This document shows positions 34,796 through 46,539 of a stretch of 64,000 bases of DNA, one piece after another. The stretch lies in assembly GCA_963971405.1 (NCBI GenBank), contig OZ020486.1, positions 2,480,001-2,544,000 of the forward strand, in the 5' to 3' direction. Numbering within the stretch: the stretch's first letter is position 1; the number at the start of each line of letters is the position of its first letter. Under the pieces are notes generated by a model. It was not told the origin of the DNA. It ran no database searches and saw only the letters and a list, made by a program, of their open reading frames with translations. This stretch comes from Psococerastis gibbosa. Taxonomy: Eukaryota; Arthropoda; Insecta; Psocodea; Psocidae. Made by a program: the position numbers and the translations under genes.

Positions 34796-35206
34796 AACAT
34801 AGCATGTTATTGTATTGTACTTTTGGACACCTTTCCCACGAGCGTAAAGATCCTAGACGAGCCTGCTTGTACAAGCTAAGTACGAAATTGTTATGGGCGG
34901 AATGGGTTTACTAAGTAAAGTAAGTTTGTACGGCACCAGCTCTAGGAATCGGTGTTGCTGTGCCAATTGTTGTCGATCTTGATATTTTTTACTCGATTTC
35001 TATTCGACATTACCTTCTTCTCAAAATTACAGTTTAAATTTCAGGTGCTACCTGCCACGTCCCTATGACGCCATTGAAAATACGTAGCAGGTGGCAGTGT
35101 AGCACGAAATTACAAAAAATAATTTGACCGGAGTGAATGTTGCATCATTAAAGGCAGTCTATTCGCCTTAGTTCAGATACTTACTTTACTTTCCGTGTCC
35201 GGACCG
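34796..35206. other. 3' flank of ABC transporter gene
   Basis: No gene is seen. A small inverted repeat (aatttcaggtgctacctgcc / ggcagtgtagcacgaaatt) at about 35035-35108 is present, and the end of a LINE fragment follows. No clear AATAAA lies close to the transporter stop. Confidence 0.45.
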
Positions 35207-36205
35207 TCAGATCATTTTCCAAAACTTTGCGGCCTTGATGGCGTTGTCGTTGCATACAAAAAGGTCAGCTACACTGCAAACAGTGCCCATGTCTCTGCAT
35301 ACGAGAAGGTGATCAGCAGTTTGGACCTCCCCGCAGTCACATAATTCATCCTCAATATAACCCCATTTCTTCTGCGTGTATCTGCATCTCGAGACTCCAG
35401 TTCTAAGCCTATTTAGTGTTCTCCACTCTCCGTAGGGCAGGTGGCTTCCCTTTGCTATTTCTTCATTGGCTTTGAAATTGGAGATAATCGGGAGTTCCTC
35501 CTCCCATAGACTAGTTCTCCGTATTTCGGCATTAGTTTCTAGTGGTTTTCGCCTTTTGAGGAAGCTGTTACGGGAGCGTAGACGTTCTGGCGGTCTTTCC
35601 TGCTGATACATTGGGTGCCTGGAGTCGTTTTCCTGTTTGGTCTTCTCCTTTTCTGCGGCTACTGTCCGTCTGATGTGAGGGGGCGCTATACCTACTATAG
35701 GGTAAACTTTGTAGGTTGGCGTTGGTTTCAAACAGCCAGAGATAATCCTTACTGTCTCATTCAGGGCAACGTCCACATGTCTAGTGTGCGCGGAGGCTTC
35801 CCACGCTGGTGCACAGTATTCTGCTGCCGAAAAACATAGTGCCAGTGCTGAGGTTCTCAGAAGTTCAGGTTGTGCTCCCCAAGACGATCCAGTCAGCTTC
35901 CGTAAAATGTTGTTTCTGGCGCTGATTTTGCCTTTAAGCTCCCTACAGTGTGTTCTGAAGGTTAAAGTTCTGTCGAGCTTAACACCTAGGTACTTCGGAT
36001 ACCGTTCATGCTCGAGGGGTATGCCTTCCCAGGTGATGTTGAGTTTCCTGTCTGCTTCCCTATTTTTGAGGTGGAATACGCAAACTTGCGTTTTCTGGGG
36101 ATTCGCTCGGAGAAAATTCTCTTCGTAGTATACTGACAGGGCTTCCAAAGCTTCGGTTAACTTCGTTTCTACTTCTTCGAAAGTTTTGCCTTGAGCAGTT
36201 CAGAT
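35207..36205 (-). pseudogene. 5'-truncated non-LTR retrotransposon (jockey-like) RT C-terminal region
   Basis: A minus-strand frame of about 330 aa starts with KLTEALEALSVYYEENFL, the RT segment that precedes the N..KT..VF motif (NPQKTQVCVF). It continues with YPKYLGVKLDRTLTF, AEYCAPAW and a zinc-binding end, CDCGEVQTADHLLVC. This is the C-terminal half of a jockey/I-type LINE polymerase without the catalytic FADD and endonuclease parts. The remaining frame is intact to its stop, so the insertion is fairly young but dead on arrival (5' truncated). Confidence 0.88.
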
Positions 36206-38880
36206 GTACAGTCAATGCTCACATATGTCATAATTATACATGGGGTTCTACTACGAAATATACTCTGGACCAACTGACAAAGACACGAAAGCTAATAATT
36301 CTAATTTAAAGGGAAACCCGGCAATTTTCAACAAGCAAGCTTTTTGAGAACGCTCCTATCATGGACCTGGATTAGGCCTACATGAATTTCTGAAGAAAAA
36401 AAATTATATTGACTGAGACTATCTATATTTAGTCTTGTCTTATTTTGGTTATACTTATAGCCTACATTATGGAAGTGTTTGCGAAGTAGGGGTAAGGTAG
36501 GTATGTTTTTTTTTTTTTTTTTTAAACAAAAAATTGTAAGTAAATAAATAAAAGGTACCTAATAAAGAGATGGTGAAGGGGTGTAAAGTTGGGGAGGGCC
36601 TTGCCCCCTCCAGCCTCGAGCATTGTAAGACGTGTTTCATCGAGAACCTCGGGGCCCCCTGTTAGGAGCAATATGAATATAAGCACTCTTTGTTACCTAA
36701 CTATGTGAAATCTACAGCTGTATGCCTACTTTACTATTATTAAAATGCGTAAAACCATACTTTTTTGCACTCATATTTGTTAAACGGGTATAGGCCTATT
36801 GTACAATAAATATGCTAATGCATTAAAATAGGGGTTCAAAAATTGCCAGGAAGCCTATTCAAAAGTTCTTTTCATTTCTAAAATAATGTTTTTACTCGCG
36901 GCTTCCGCTTCTTTTTTCACAGACAGCTACTGAAAGGGCCAGAGTTAATGTCAAATGTATAGGCTAAAGATAAAGATTATTACAAAATTAACTTTAATAA
37001 TATGTAGGTAGGCCTATTGCTACTACTGCAAGTGCCAATATTGTTTTTACAATACAATATATATATTTCCTTTAAATTATACAATACGTGTAACGTATAA
37101 GATAAAATCGTCAGAGTATCGTCAAAATCAGGTAGTTCTGTCATTGTCATTGTGCTACTGCCTCAGTAGAAAGCTTTCTCTAAGAGATGGTTTCTAAGCA
37201 ATTTAGGAAAGTTAGCATTTCTCGCCGCTTTCAGTTCAGTTCAATCGGGAGTTTTCTAAGGTAGGCGAAACCTTGTAGTATAGGACCAGTCACTCACACT
37301 TGGCTGTGCGTGGCGCTGGCCTTACAAGGTCTCCCCGTTGCCTCGTGTTGTAGGTGTTTTGTTTTTAAAGGAACCAAGACACTAAGTGCCGGCCTGAGAC
37401 AATTGGAAAGGTTATTTTGATATTCCATGAAATTTTCTATTCCAAGATAGGGTCACTTCATAAACAAGAATTAATAAATACAAACTTGATTAAACTATGA
37501 CTTTAAACCAAACATTTTGGCGCTTAAATCTCAAAAATATTCTTGTGCCACGTTCAATTCAATAATATGATTAATATGGCGATTTATGGATTTTAAATTT
37601 TAAATCGTACCTGGAGCATAGACAACAGATAACTAGACTCGTCACCGGGATAGGGATTTAGTTCGCGATAGCAGCGCCACGCCGCGCAGCGGAAATTTTT
37701 TCTCCGTCCACTTTCCTTGAACAACTGAGCTCAAGTTAAATTCTTTTGTAAATATTTAAATGTCAAATTAAATATTCATGGGAATAAAATGTATTTTAAA
37801 AATTGTAATAATTTTTTTACAAATTCTGAAACTATCACTAAAATCTCAATTTGAAACATATTTTCAAAAAGATAGTCCAAAATCAAGGACTGAAGGACGC
37901 ACGCGCACGCCATCCAGCCTACCAGCCATTACTGACATTGTTTTGTTTACATTTTCAACTGGGCGCTAATATATTTTAGATTTTAGTTTTAGTAGAAAAA
38001 TGCCGAATGCTAGCAAAAGAAGAGTCCGAAGGTCGTTCATGGGTTTCAGTTTTGACTTGGTAAAGTCATTCATACGACTAGGCCTATGTACATTTTGTCC
38101 ATGTTGAGCATGGCTCATTCTCTCATCGTGTCCATTTTCCCTCGTATAGTAGATAGCATAAGTTGACATCGAAGACGTTTAACGGATTGCTAATGGAAAA
38201 AACAATCAATTTTGGTCGTTGGTATTAGGCATTCGACATAGGACGAATGGGTTACTAATAATAATCTAGAGTAATAAACAATGTGCTACGTACGGGCTAT
38301 GAAAAAGTTTTTTTTAGGACATTACGGGCTCTAGACTGTAGCGCCAAAGAGTAAAAATAAACTAGCGTATTAATGGGAATGTTAAGTACAGTATAAAAGT
38401 ATATGAATAAAATTGAAATGTGGAAATTTAACGTTTGAACTGCAATTGACTAACGCTACCTACTGTATTACCGATACTTATCATACGTAAGCTTATTAGA
38501 CTTTACACTGCCAGTGGCACATTACATAATATAAGCGTTGAAATACGCAGTCAACTGTCATTATAATGGAATATAAAAAAATAATATTAATCTCCATTGG
38601 AATATGGCAACTAAAATGTTACAGACCAAAATTTGAATTTAAGCGGGAACGCTTCAAGCGCCGCGGTGCGGAAATATTAATCTCCGTCCACTTAGCAGAA
38701 GACGGTTCTTAGTGGAAGAAAGGCAAAATTCCATTTTATACAGCGTTGACAGCCCCCTGACCTGGAGGCTGAATCAGTGATTCAGTGAATCGTACGACGT
38801 ACAGGTACACAAGCGTCAAGCGGAGAAGAATGAAAATTCATTGAAGTTTTGATATATGCTAATTGGTAAGTTGAAATGTG
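36206..38880. other. Intergenic, nothing recognised
   Basis: AT-rich sequence without a supportable exon, RNA gene or clear repeat boundary, apart from a T run near 36507-36525. The short frames are shadows. Confidence 0.5.
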
Positions 38881-38884
38881 TTGA

Positions 38885-39180
38885 CTTAGGCCCGGTGCAC
38901 ATGGACATGTAAATGATGAAGCGGATATGCTGGCCAGAGAGGGAGCTGGTATGGTACAACCTGACAAACCCATGACTCTAAGTCTTCAGGAGTGTAGTAG
39001 TAAATGCCGATCACCTAATCAGCTGCACTGGCATTGAGGTAGAAAACCGAGCTGAGACACAGGAGGGATTGGCCCAGCTCTACTACGCGGCACGGCGTCA
39101 AATGGCCAGCCAAGGACGGGCGTTGGCTGAAGAAGAAGAAGAAGACTTCAGCCGACGTCCGTCGTTGGCTGCTCAGCCAA
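38885..39180 (+). pseudogene. LINE remnant with RNase H-like segment
   Basis: The translation GHVNDEADMLAREGAGM resembles the G..GNE.AD..AREGA motif of RNase H domains in jockey-type LINEs. It is followed by a stop and then, after a frame change, QLYYAARRQMASQGRALAEE. It is broken and only a few hundred bases long. Confidence 0.6.
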
Positions 39181-39904
39181 TTCACGCCGTGCCTCCCAGG
39201 ACATGTTCGTCATAATCGTTGATTCCTTGTAAGGCAGGGTAGGGGGCCTGGTGATCTGCTGAGCCTTCCTCCAACGAGCGGAAGGGGCAGATTGGGCTGT
39301 CGACCACCCCGATTTGGCCCAGATGGTGTGTTGCAGAAAATGCTGAAGGTGGCCATCGCCACTTCCCGGGGCAGGCTACTGGAATGGGTGTTGTAAGTAG
39401 TGGTTCCCATCTTTTGGCAACTACCACTGCCTTTCATGGGTCCGAGACAGCTTTCTTAATGCGGGATGAATAACATTGCTGATATTGCTGTAGATGGCGG
39501 GTACTGAGCACCCTTCCTTAGTTTAGGGCCTCGGCTTTTTCATCCCCTTCAAGGTCACAGCGGCCGGTAAATAGTTTTGTCGCGTATATTAGTCGGTGAT
39601 AAAACATGGATTCACCACTGGGATCCGAAAACCAAACAAGAATGAATGCAATGGAAGCAGAAGGGCTTTCCGCCACCCTTAAAATTCTGAACTCAACCGT
39701 CTGCGGGTCAGAATAGGGCCCCCAAATTTTTGGGATGAAGAAGGAATAATTTTGATTGACTACCTTGAGCATAAAAGACGATAGCAGGGGAGTATTACGC
39801 AGGGACTACATGGCGCAATCCTTGAAAAAGGACGAGGGAAGATGAACAAGAGAGTGAACTGCTTCTGCACAATGACGTGTCAGACTGTCAGTCCTTAAAT
39901 CGGT

Positions 39905-40128
39905 AAAAGAAGCGCGTGATTGTCGCTTCCATGAACTAAATCATCCTCCCTAAAGTCCAGATTTGGCACCCAGCGATTTTTATCTGCTTAGTCTGCTGAA
40001 AAAGAACTTACGGGAAACGAGCTCTGTGGATGACAGTGAAGTAGTGCGTGCAGTTTCGGACTATTTTGCAGAGCAACAGAAATGTATTTTTTTCAGTGGG
40101 ATAGAAGTGGTTGTTTTTTATTAGCATT
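39905..40128 (+). pseudogene. mariner-family transposase C-terminal remnant
   Basis: The plus-strand frame from 39930 reads HELNHPP, a stop, SPDLAPSDFYLLSLLKKNLR and later SVDDSEVVRAVSDYFAEQ, then FFSGIEV. This is the HPPYSPDLAPSD(F/Y) motif with the third catalytic Asp and the tail of mariner transposases. The Tyr codon of HPPY is now TAA. The N-terminal part cannot be recognised. Confidence 0.82.
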
Positions 40129-40439
40129 CTTGCTATTTCTCCAAACACTATTACTACTACAAAGTGGACCGAGTTCTCTATGCACTCTTTTCAATATTAT
40201 TGAAAAGCAATAGAAAGGTTTTGACCCAACGGCAGATTTCATACCTAGGTGGAATACTTAAAATTTCACTCTCAATTCCCATACCATGCGATTATTTTTA
40301 ATCTTAACCCAGGTATTAAAAATGTAAACAAGATAGGTTTTGAATGGAAAGTGCTATTCAATATTGTTCTGTTTTCATTTTTAACCCCATTAAAAATATA
40401 ATAGTATACGGCGTACTATACGCCCACCCCCACTCTGTC

Positions 40440-40690
40440 TCTTCTTGCCCTTCTCTCTTCTAGTCCCCCTCCCTAGTCTCCCTCTTCTAGTCTTGCCCTT
40501 GTTCGTATTCCATTCGCTTGACTTACGTGCCCAAACCATTGCAGTCTCCCCCTCGCTATCCTCTCCACCAATGGTTCTTCCACCCCTCTCTGTTCCCAAC
40601 ACTTCGTTTCTAATTCTACCCCTCTTGCGCTCTGACGGGCTGTTCTGTATTTTACTGTCTTTTCGGTATTTCCAGGTATGTCGTGCCATT
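40440..40690 (-). pseudogene. LINE RT tail fragment upstream of the ankyrin gene
   Basis: On the minus strand a frame reads EPLVERIARGRLQWFGHVSQ, the RL.W.GHV tail of RTE-like polymerases. Another frame gives RKRGRIRNEVLG. The plus strand of the same segment happens to be open and in frame with the ankyrin gene, but is Pro/Leu-rich only because of this antisense remnant. Confidence 0.65.
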
Positions 40691-40741
40691 TTATGGAAAA
40701 ATTTTCAATCGTTGCTAACAGGCACTGAATCGCTTGCCAGG

Positions 40742-43393
40742 ATGAGCCGCAATTTATCAAGGCAGAGAGATATTCACTCCCGGATTTTAAGAGCAATTAC
40801 ACAGGGAAATCACACAGAGGTAATAGACTTAATTTCAAAACACGGTCTCTCCTATTTGCCCCATTGGTCACATGGCTATTCACTATTACTACTAGCTGTT
40901 GAAAACGATCAAAGTTTCATCGCTTGGTCACTTTTAAAGAGAGGCGCCAAAGTCAATAGCAAAAACAACTTTGTGAAACATACTCCGTCTCCTCTTCATG
41001 TCGCCGTTGAACATGAGAACGAGAGAACTGTTTATGATCTTTTGCAAAAAGGGGCAGATGCAAATGTTACAAATCATGTCGGGGAAACTCCATTATCCTT
41101 AGCATATTCGCTCGAGAACAGTGAAATTTTCCACGTATTTGTGGAAACTGGTATTTGTTCGTTTGATAAAAGTACATTATGTGCAAGTTACTCACCACTT
41201 CTAGTTGCGACCGTTTACAAACTGGAAAATGTTGTTCAACGGTTGCTAAATAGCGGGGCCAATGTTAATGACAAATCTTTGAGAGGTAGGTCAGCATTGC
41301 ATATTGCTGTTGTAGGCAAATATTTGACACTATGTAAATTATTTGTGAGGAAAGGCGCTGCTATCAACAGTAAAGATGTAACAGGCAATACTCCTCTTCA
41401 TATTGCTGCGAAAATGAAAGATACAGAAGTTTTTGTTGAAATACTATTGAAGAATGGTGCTTCTGTTAATGAAAAAAATAATCTTGGTAAAAATGCTTTG
41501 CATATTGCTGTGGAAATTGGCAATTTAAAGTCGGTTAAGCTACTGCTGACCTATGGAGCTTCTGTTAATGAATTTAGTGGTAGTGGAGCAACTCCTCTTA
41601 AAATTGCAGTCCAAAAATGGTACTTGGAGATAGCCCAGGTCCTTATCAGTCATGGAGCAATAGCAATGTTCAAAGTTAGGAAGGAATCTTACTCGCCTCT
41701 TACTGGAGAATATGTCCTTCGCATACTCAGAAGTAATACGCCACGGTGGCAGGTTCCTGAAGAAGGGGCGCCAAAATTGGTCAAAGATGTTTCGGAACTT
41801 GATCAAGAGTTAGAAGACGTTTATTTAAATATTTGTAAGGGTTTACCAACATATGAGCCTGACGGAGGTGTATCAAATCAAGCAGTGTCTAACGCAGTTA
41901 TCTACAATGTTTATATGTCCAGACAAAATGATGGAGTTGCTAAACTTTTGATAGCAAATTCAGCTAGTGTAAAAGGCGGACAAAATAAATTCCCAGCATG
42001 TTATGATGCACATCTCACCAGTACAATGCTTGATAATAATTATAAGTATAGTCAAGAATCCACTATAGTAGAACTAGCTCTGCCTGTTGGCATACATTAT
42101 GCACGGGAAAATGTGGTTAAAATATTTTTCAAAAATTTCAAAAACTACAAAGTCATTGAAACATTGCCGCGCATGAATGATTTTACGAAAACCATTGATA
42201 TTTGTTTAGCAGAAGTTATGGATCTGCTTTCAGCACCTGTTGGAAAATGTCCGCTTAAAAATATATTGGATCTAATATCTCCAGGTCCTCAATATGTACT
42301 TATTTATGTACTTACACTTCACGCGGCAGTGCGGACTGGATCTGACAAGTTGGCAGAAATTCTTCTTCAACACAATTTTGATGCTAATGAAAAAAATGAA
42401 GAAGGGGAAACTCCACTACATGTATGCGCTAAATTAGGAATCGCCGATTTGGTAGCCATACTTTTGAATGCGGGAGCCGATATAAATATTCCTACTAGAG
42501 AAGGTAATACAGCTCTGTATATTGCTGCCGACTCGTGCAGAGAAGAGGTTACGGATCTTCTTTTGAACGCGGGTGCCGATGTAAATATTGCTACTGTGGA
42601 TGGTAAAACAGCTCTCCATGTGGCAGCCGAGTTTGACAATAAACAGATTGTGTTATTATTACTTAAGAAAGGTGGGGATCTTAATGCCAGGACTATCTAC
42701 GGTTACACTCCTCTTCACTTCGCTGCTAGTACCGATGTTGTCAGAATGATAATCGATTCAGGAGGATATATTGACTCCAAGTGTTGTATTGGGGAAACCC
42801 CGCTTCACAAGGCTGCTAGAGGAATGAAATCTGATGTGTTATCATGTCTTTTGGACCTGGGTGCTGACTTGAATGCTGTTAACTATAATCATGACTCTGT
42901 TTGGACTGTATTGGGCGTAGAAACACAAATGCATAGTTTTGGTTTTGAGAGAGTCTCAGATGTGACAAATTCAGTACCATGGCAAAAATGTCAATTAATT
43001 CTGCAACGCCATGCAACCAACATTAAAAAAGTAAACGAATCGTTTGAAGATGAAGAACTATCTCGAATGAAAGCCAAGTTAATAAGTAATTCCAACATTT
43101 CGTACTTGGATTTTGTCTCTGCAACTTCCAAGCAATGTGAAGTTATTCTTAGAAATACAATTGTGCGGGAGGCCTTGAGTTTGGGTTCGTATCAACAAGA
43201 GTTCAAAGAGTTTGCTACTCTAATAAGTAGTCGCTACCACAAAGGAATTAGAAGACTGGCACTGCTTGACAATATTCATGCGAAAAGCAATTCCTTGTTT
43301 CACGGATTGACTTCTGATTGTGTGGAGCATATTCTTAGTTTTCTTCCCGAAGAAGACTTGTTATGTCTTTCCAAGACGTGCAACAGTCTTTAA
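40742..43393 (+). CDS. Ankyrin-repeat protein with C-terminal F-box/PRANC-like motif
   Basis: I place the start at the ATG at 40742 (MSRNLSRQRD), just after an acceptor-like ttgctaacag at 40712-40721. The frame is open further up only through LINE-derived sequence. The protein is 883 aa with no visible intron. A first ankyrin block covers about residues 50-310 (units such as GRSALHIAVVGKY, GNTPLHIAAKMKD, GKNALHIAVEIGN). A linker of about 200 residues without clear repeats follows, then a second block at about 516-720 (GETPLHVCAKLG, GNTALYIAADS, GKTALHVAAEFD, YGYTPLHFAAS, GETPLHKAARG). The tail after 720 ends with CVEHILSFLPEEDLLCLSKT, an F-box-like helix pair as in PRANC/F-box ankyrin proteins. 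Such proteins usually act as substrate adaptors of SCF ubiquitin ligases; that role is inferred. A frameshifted paralogue lies 5.8 kb downstream in the same orientation. Confidence 0.85.
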   Translation: MSRNLSRQRDIHSRILRAITQGNHTEVIDLISKHGLSYLPHWSHGYSLLLLAVENDQSFIAWSLLKRGAKVNSKNNFVKHTPSPLHVAVEHENERTVYDLLQKGADANVTNHVGETPLSLAYSLENSEIFHVFVETGICSFDKSTLCASYSPLLVATVYKLENVVQRLLNSGANVNDKSLRGRSALHIAVVGKYLTLCKLFVRKGAAINSKDVTGNTPLHIAAKMKDTEVFVEILLKNGASVNEKNNLGKNALHIAVEIGNLKSVKLLLTYGASVNEFSGSGATPLKIAVQKWYLEIAQVLISHGAIAMFKVRKESYSPLTGEYVLRILRSNTPRWQVPEEGAPKLVKDVSELDQELEDVYLNICKGLPTYEPDGGVSNQAVSNAVIYNVYMSRQNDGVAKLLIANSASVKGGQNKFPACYDAHLTSTMLDNNYKYSQESTIVELALPVGIHYARENVVKIFFKNFKNYKVIETLPRMNDFTKTIDICLAEVMDLLSAPVGKCPLKNILDLISPGPQYVLIYVLTLHAAVRTGSDKLAEILLQHNFDANEKNEEGETPLHVCAKLGIADLVAILLNAGADINIPTREGNTALYIAADSCREEVTDLLLNAGADVNIATVDGKTALHVAAEFDNKQIVLLLLKKGGDLNARTIYGYTPLHFAASTDVVRMIIDSGGYIDSKCCIGETPLHKAARGMKSDVLSCLLDLGADLNAVNYNHDSVWTVLGVETQMHSFGFERVSDVTNSVPWQKCQLILQRHATNIKKVNESFEDEELSRMKAKLISNSNISYLDFVSATSKQCEVILRNTIVREALSLGSYQQEFKEFATLISSRYHKGIRRLALLDNIHAKSNSLFHGLTSDCVEHILSFLPEEDLLCLSKTCNSL

Positions 43394-44553
43394 GTTGAAG
43401 CAAAAATCCATGTAGGCTACCTACTTAAGTGCAACATTTATGTTTTCAATGAATTAACGTACTAGCAGGCCTAGCACCGGCGTAAAAAGAATAATTTCAC
43501 GGGGGATTATTGAAGCCATGTAAATACGGTATTAAATCTAACCAGCTCCAAAGCAGACGACATTCAGCAGTTTTGTCATGTTGGCACCAATAGCGTCCAG
43601 AAAAACGTTCCGCCTACGACTAGCAATTGAAAAGGAAACTACTTTATTGGAAAACTCATAAGGCGAACCATAAGACTATAAAGTCTTTGTTTTAATGCTC
43701 ACCCTAAAAAGATTGCATTATAAATGTAGTACTTAAAAATTATTACAAGAGGTAATAGAAAAAAAAAAAAAAAACGAGAGAATGAGAGAGAAAAAAGAAA
43801 AGTGTATGCAAAGGGGGGGGGGATTATGCAAAAATTAATCTCTGTAGAAATGATGAGCTCTACCCAATATGCCAAGAACCTACGATAGTCGCCGAAATCA
43901 AGAGAGGAAATGGAAATTGGAAATGTAACTACTGTGTACACACGTTAGGCCTGGCATACACGTAACGGTATACCTGTGCCTCTTGAAAACTGCGCATTTT
44001 TACCTGCGTAGATTACCAGGTCACACAAGCTCCGGTATGCTCCCGTGTAGCAGTCAGTTGAGTGTAAAATGGTGTTGACATCACATGATGATGCGATCGC
44101 TTTGGTTGGTTTATTGCTATGAATAATATGGATCAACTGAAGAAACCTGCGTGTCACCACACACGCTCAGTTTTACATAGCTGCGCAGGTAGAAAGAACC
44201 GATTTTCGATTCTTCCTGGCGCGCCTGCACAATTTCATCGTGCGTACACACACACGCTCCGGTTGGCCTGGGCAGGTGGCCAGCACAGGCAAACCTCTCC
44301 GGTATACCGTTACGTGTATGCCAGGCCTTACGGTGACAGATGCGTTGTGAACTTGGAGATATTTTAAGGTAACATAAGCCAACATTTGTATAGAATGCTT
44401 CCAACTTTCTGTAGTATTTAATATAATAATGTAGTATTTAATAAGTCAAAACAGCAAACCATCTTGTATAATAATGCCATGGCAACTCCAAACAGTGTTA
44501 ACAACAAGAACATAGAATTTACAAAGTATAACCATTACATCTCCCTTCTAAGA
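43394..44553. other. Intergenic between ankyrin gene and gag remnant
   Basis: This stretch holds an A run, a G run near 43808-43817 and the Harbinger-like MITE at 43948-44327. No gene is supported. Confidence 0.55.
43948..44327. mobile_element. PIF/Harbinger-like MITE with TTA target duplication
   Basis: The left end ggcctggcatacacgtaacg continues with gtatacc and is inverted at the right (ggtataccgttacgtgtatg then ccaggcc). TTA flanks both sides (43945-43947 and 44328-44330). Three-base TWA duplications with G-rich starts are typical of PIF/Harbinger. It is 380 bp and non-coding. Confidence 0.85.
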
Positions 44554-45210
44554 CTAATCCTGAAATCTGACAGGTTTAACAACAATACGTTTGGGCCTTG
44601 CCCCAGTGGACTGGGAAGGAATCTTCATTATATGGTGCTTTAGTTGTATTGAGTTCAACTCAATAAACTCTTCGGCTTTTACACAGTCATGAGATTGCAG
44701 CTCCTCTTCACGCTCGACTTCATTCTGTGGTCTCTTCTGGTATTTCTTTTGAAAACAACACTTGCTAAAATGATGTAGGCGGCTACAGTTTCCACATTTC
44801 TTATTGTAAGCCGGACACTTTCTAATCTGATGACTAGAATCACAGTATTTACAATTATTTATCATTTGCTGAGGTATACTTGCCACTTTGTCCACTTCCT
44901 CGCCACCTTGATGTTCAATATCTTTTAAATGTGCTTGCTGTACTGCTTTCACATAATCAATTGCTTGCTGCAATTTCAAATCGTGCTTCCTAAGTAAGGA
45001 CTCTTTTATAGATTTGTCTTTCAGTCCTACCACCAACACAGTTAATATCATTTCTTCTTCAATGTTGCCAAACTCACAGTCCCTCACTAGTTTTTTTAGA
45101 TCTAACAAATAATGATCAAATGAGTCATCCCTTTGACTGCATGTCAAAAATGTGTACCTGTCAAACAGCACGTTTTTCTTAGGAAGGTAGAAGTCATCAT
45201 ATTTCTTTAC
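44554..45210 (-). pseudogene. LTR-retrotransposon gag remnant with zinc knuckles
   Basis: The minus-strand frame of about 205 aa starts FLPKKNVLFDRYTFLTCSQR, typical of Ty3/gypsy-type gag. It continues through FDHYLLDLKKLVRDCEFG and DYVKAVQQAH to cysteine/histidine knuckles (CKYCDSSHQIRKCPAYNKKC). No protease or RT follows. The frame ends ARPKRIVVKPVRFQD then stop, which looks more like the end of a pol polyprotein than of gag, so an internally deleted copy is possible. No LTRs were found around it. A domesticated gag gene is a less likely alternative. Confidence 0.7.
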
Positions 45211-45445
45211 AACCGTATCTTACTCGTACTTTTCCTTGTCATTTACAAATGTAAAACTGTCGATACCACGAGAAAGAAAATTGGGTCTAATGAGACACCA
45301 ACTGTATGTACATATCAAAGTGCCATAGACTAACTCATCATATGAATTATTTATCTATAATTTTCATTGATTCTCTAATTTCGGATGTATTCCCTAAAAA
45401 ATTCCAATATTACTGAAGCGAATTTCAGAAGAGGGGTGAAGACAT

Positions 45446-46507
45446 CAAGGGCGACGCCAGGATTTCACTTGGGGAGGGGGGGGGGGGGCAGGAGGTAGGT
45501 CCCTACCCCCTTAAAAAGACATTTCGTAAAATATAATATACTGTAATAATAATTCGTGTATTTCTCAACATTATTGACATAACAACATACAGTATATTGT
45601 AGGTCCCCTTAACCTAATGGTTATGAATGGTTAAAAGAATGATTATATTATTATATTATAGCATGTACCGTAATAGTAGTGCCAGTGGCGTCCGGACCCC
45701 CCCCCCCCCAACAAAAAAAAATTAGCCAACAGCAAATTTTTCAGTTATTTATTTTAAAAAATCCCTCTCGGCTCTGGCCGATCAGGTGTAGGGAGATTCC
45801 GCAGACCGTGCTTTTCCTCTACGCTACCTACTGTACGCTATGTACGTAATAAAAAATTAAAAATACTTCATTATTTTCCCGTCACAACATCAATACACAA
45901 AACACTCTTGTGTTCCAAACAATAACGACTATGAACTTTTACTTATTAAATTATTTTTACTGTATCTTGAAATCGTTGATTTATCGTATAAAAAGTGATG
46001 ATAACCATTTTCCAAGATAATAATACGGGCCTTCAGCCAAATTTTAATTCATTCCTCTGCAACCAATATTAATTGAGATATGAATTATATAAGGCTTCAA
46101 TCGGCCACCATCTTGTAACTAAATAGTGGATCTACATAGATGGTTAACGAACTCGATCAAGATATTTGTATGATCAATTTTTGTGCCAAATTTCATCAAA
46201 ATCAGATAATATTTACGGAAGTTAGAGTGTTTCCTAAAATCGATATACATACATACTGTATATGCATACACATACACATACATATATATATATAAAATTT
46301 TGAACGGAGGGTGGTTTTAGGCTCAGGGGGTCATGAAATGTAAAGTGAAAATTTTTCCGAAAGTCAAACATTGGTCGCCATCTCAATAGGTAGATGAATC
46401 TCCCTAAAATTCACTGGGGAGACACGGTCCCCCTGCTTCGAGTTTTTTTAAATAAAGTTATCGTCTGCAAAATCAATTTTTTTTTACCAACAAACTATTT
46501 CAGGCCT

Positions 46508-46539
<32 letters not shown>

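Noticed and set aside
35615..36128. Two plus-strand frames of 74 and 114 aa
   Set aside because: They are opposite-strand shadows of the LINE RT frame at 35207-36205.
40445..40741. In-frame N-terminal extension of the ankyrin protein (Pro/Leu/Ser-rich, about 99 aa)
   Set aside because: The segment is antisense LINE sequence, is followed by an acceptor-like site at 40721, and the ATG at 40742 starts the conserved part.
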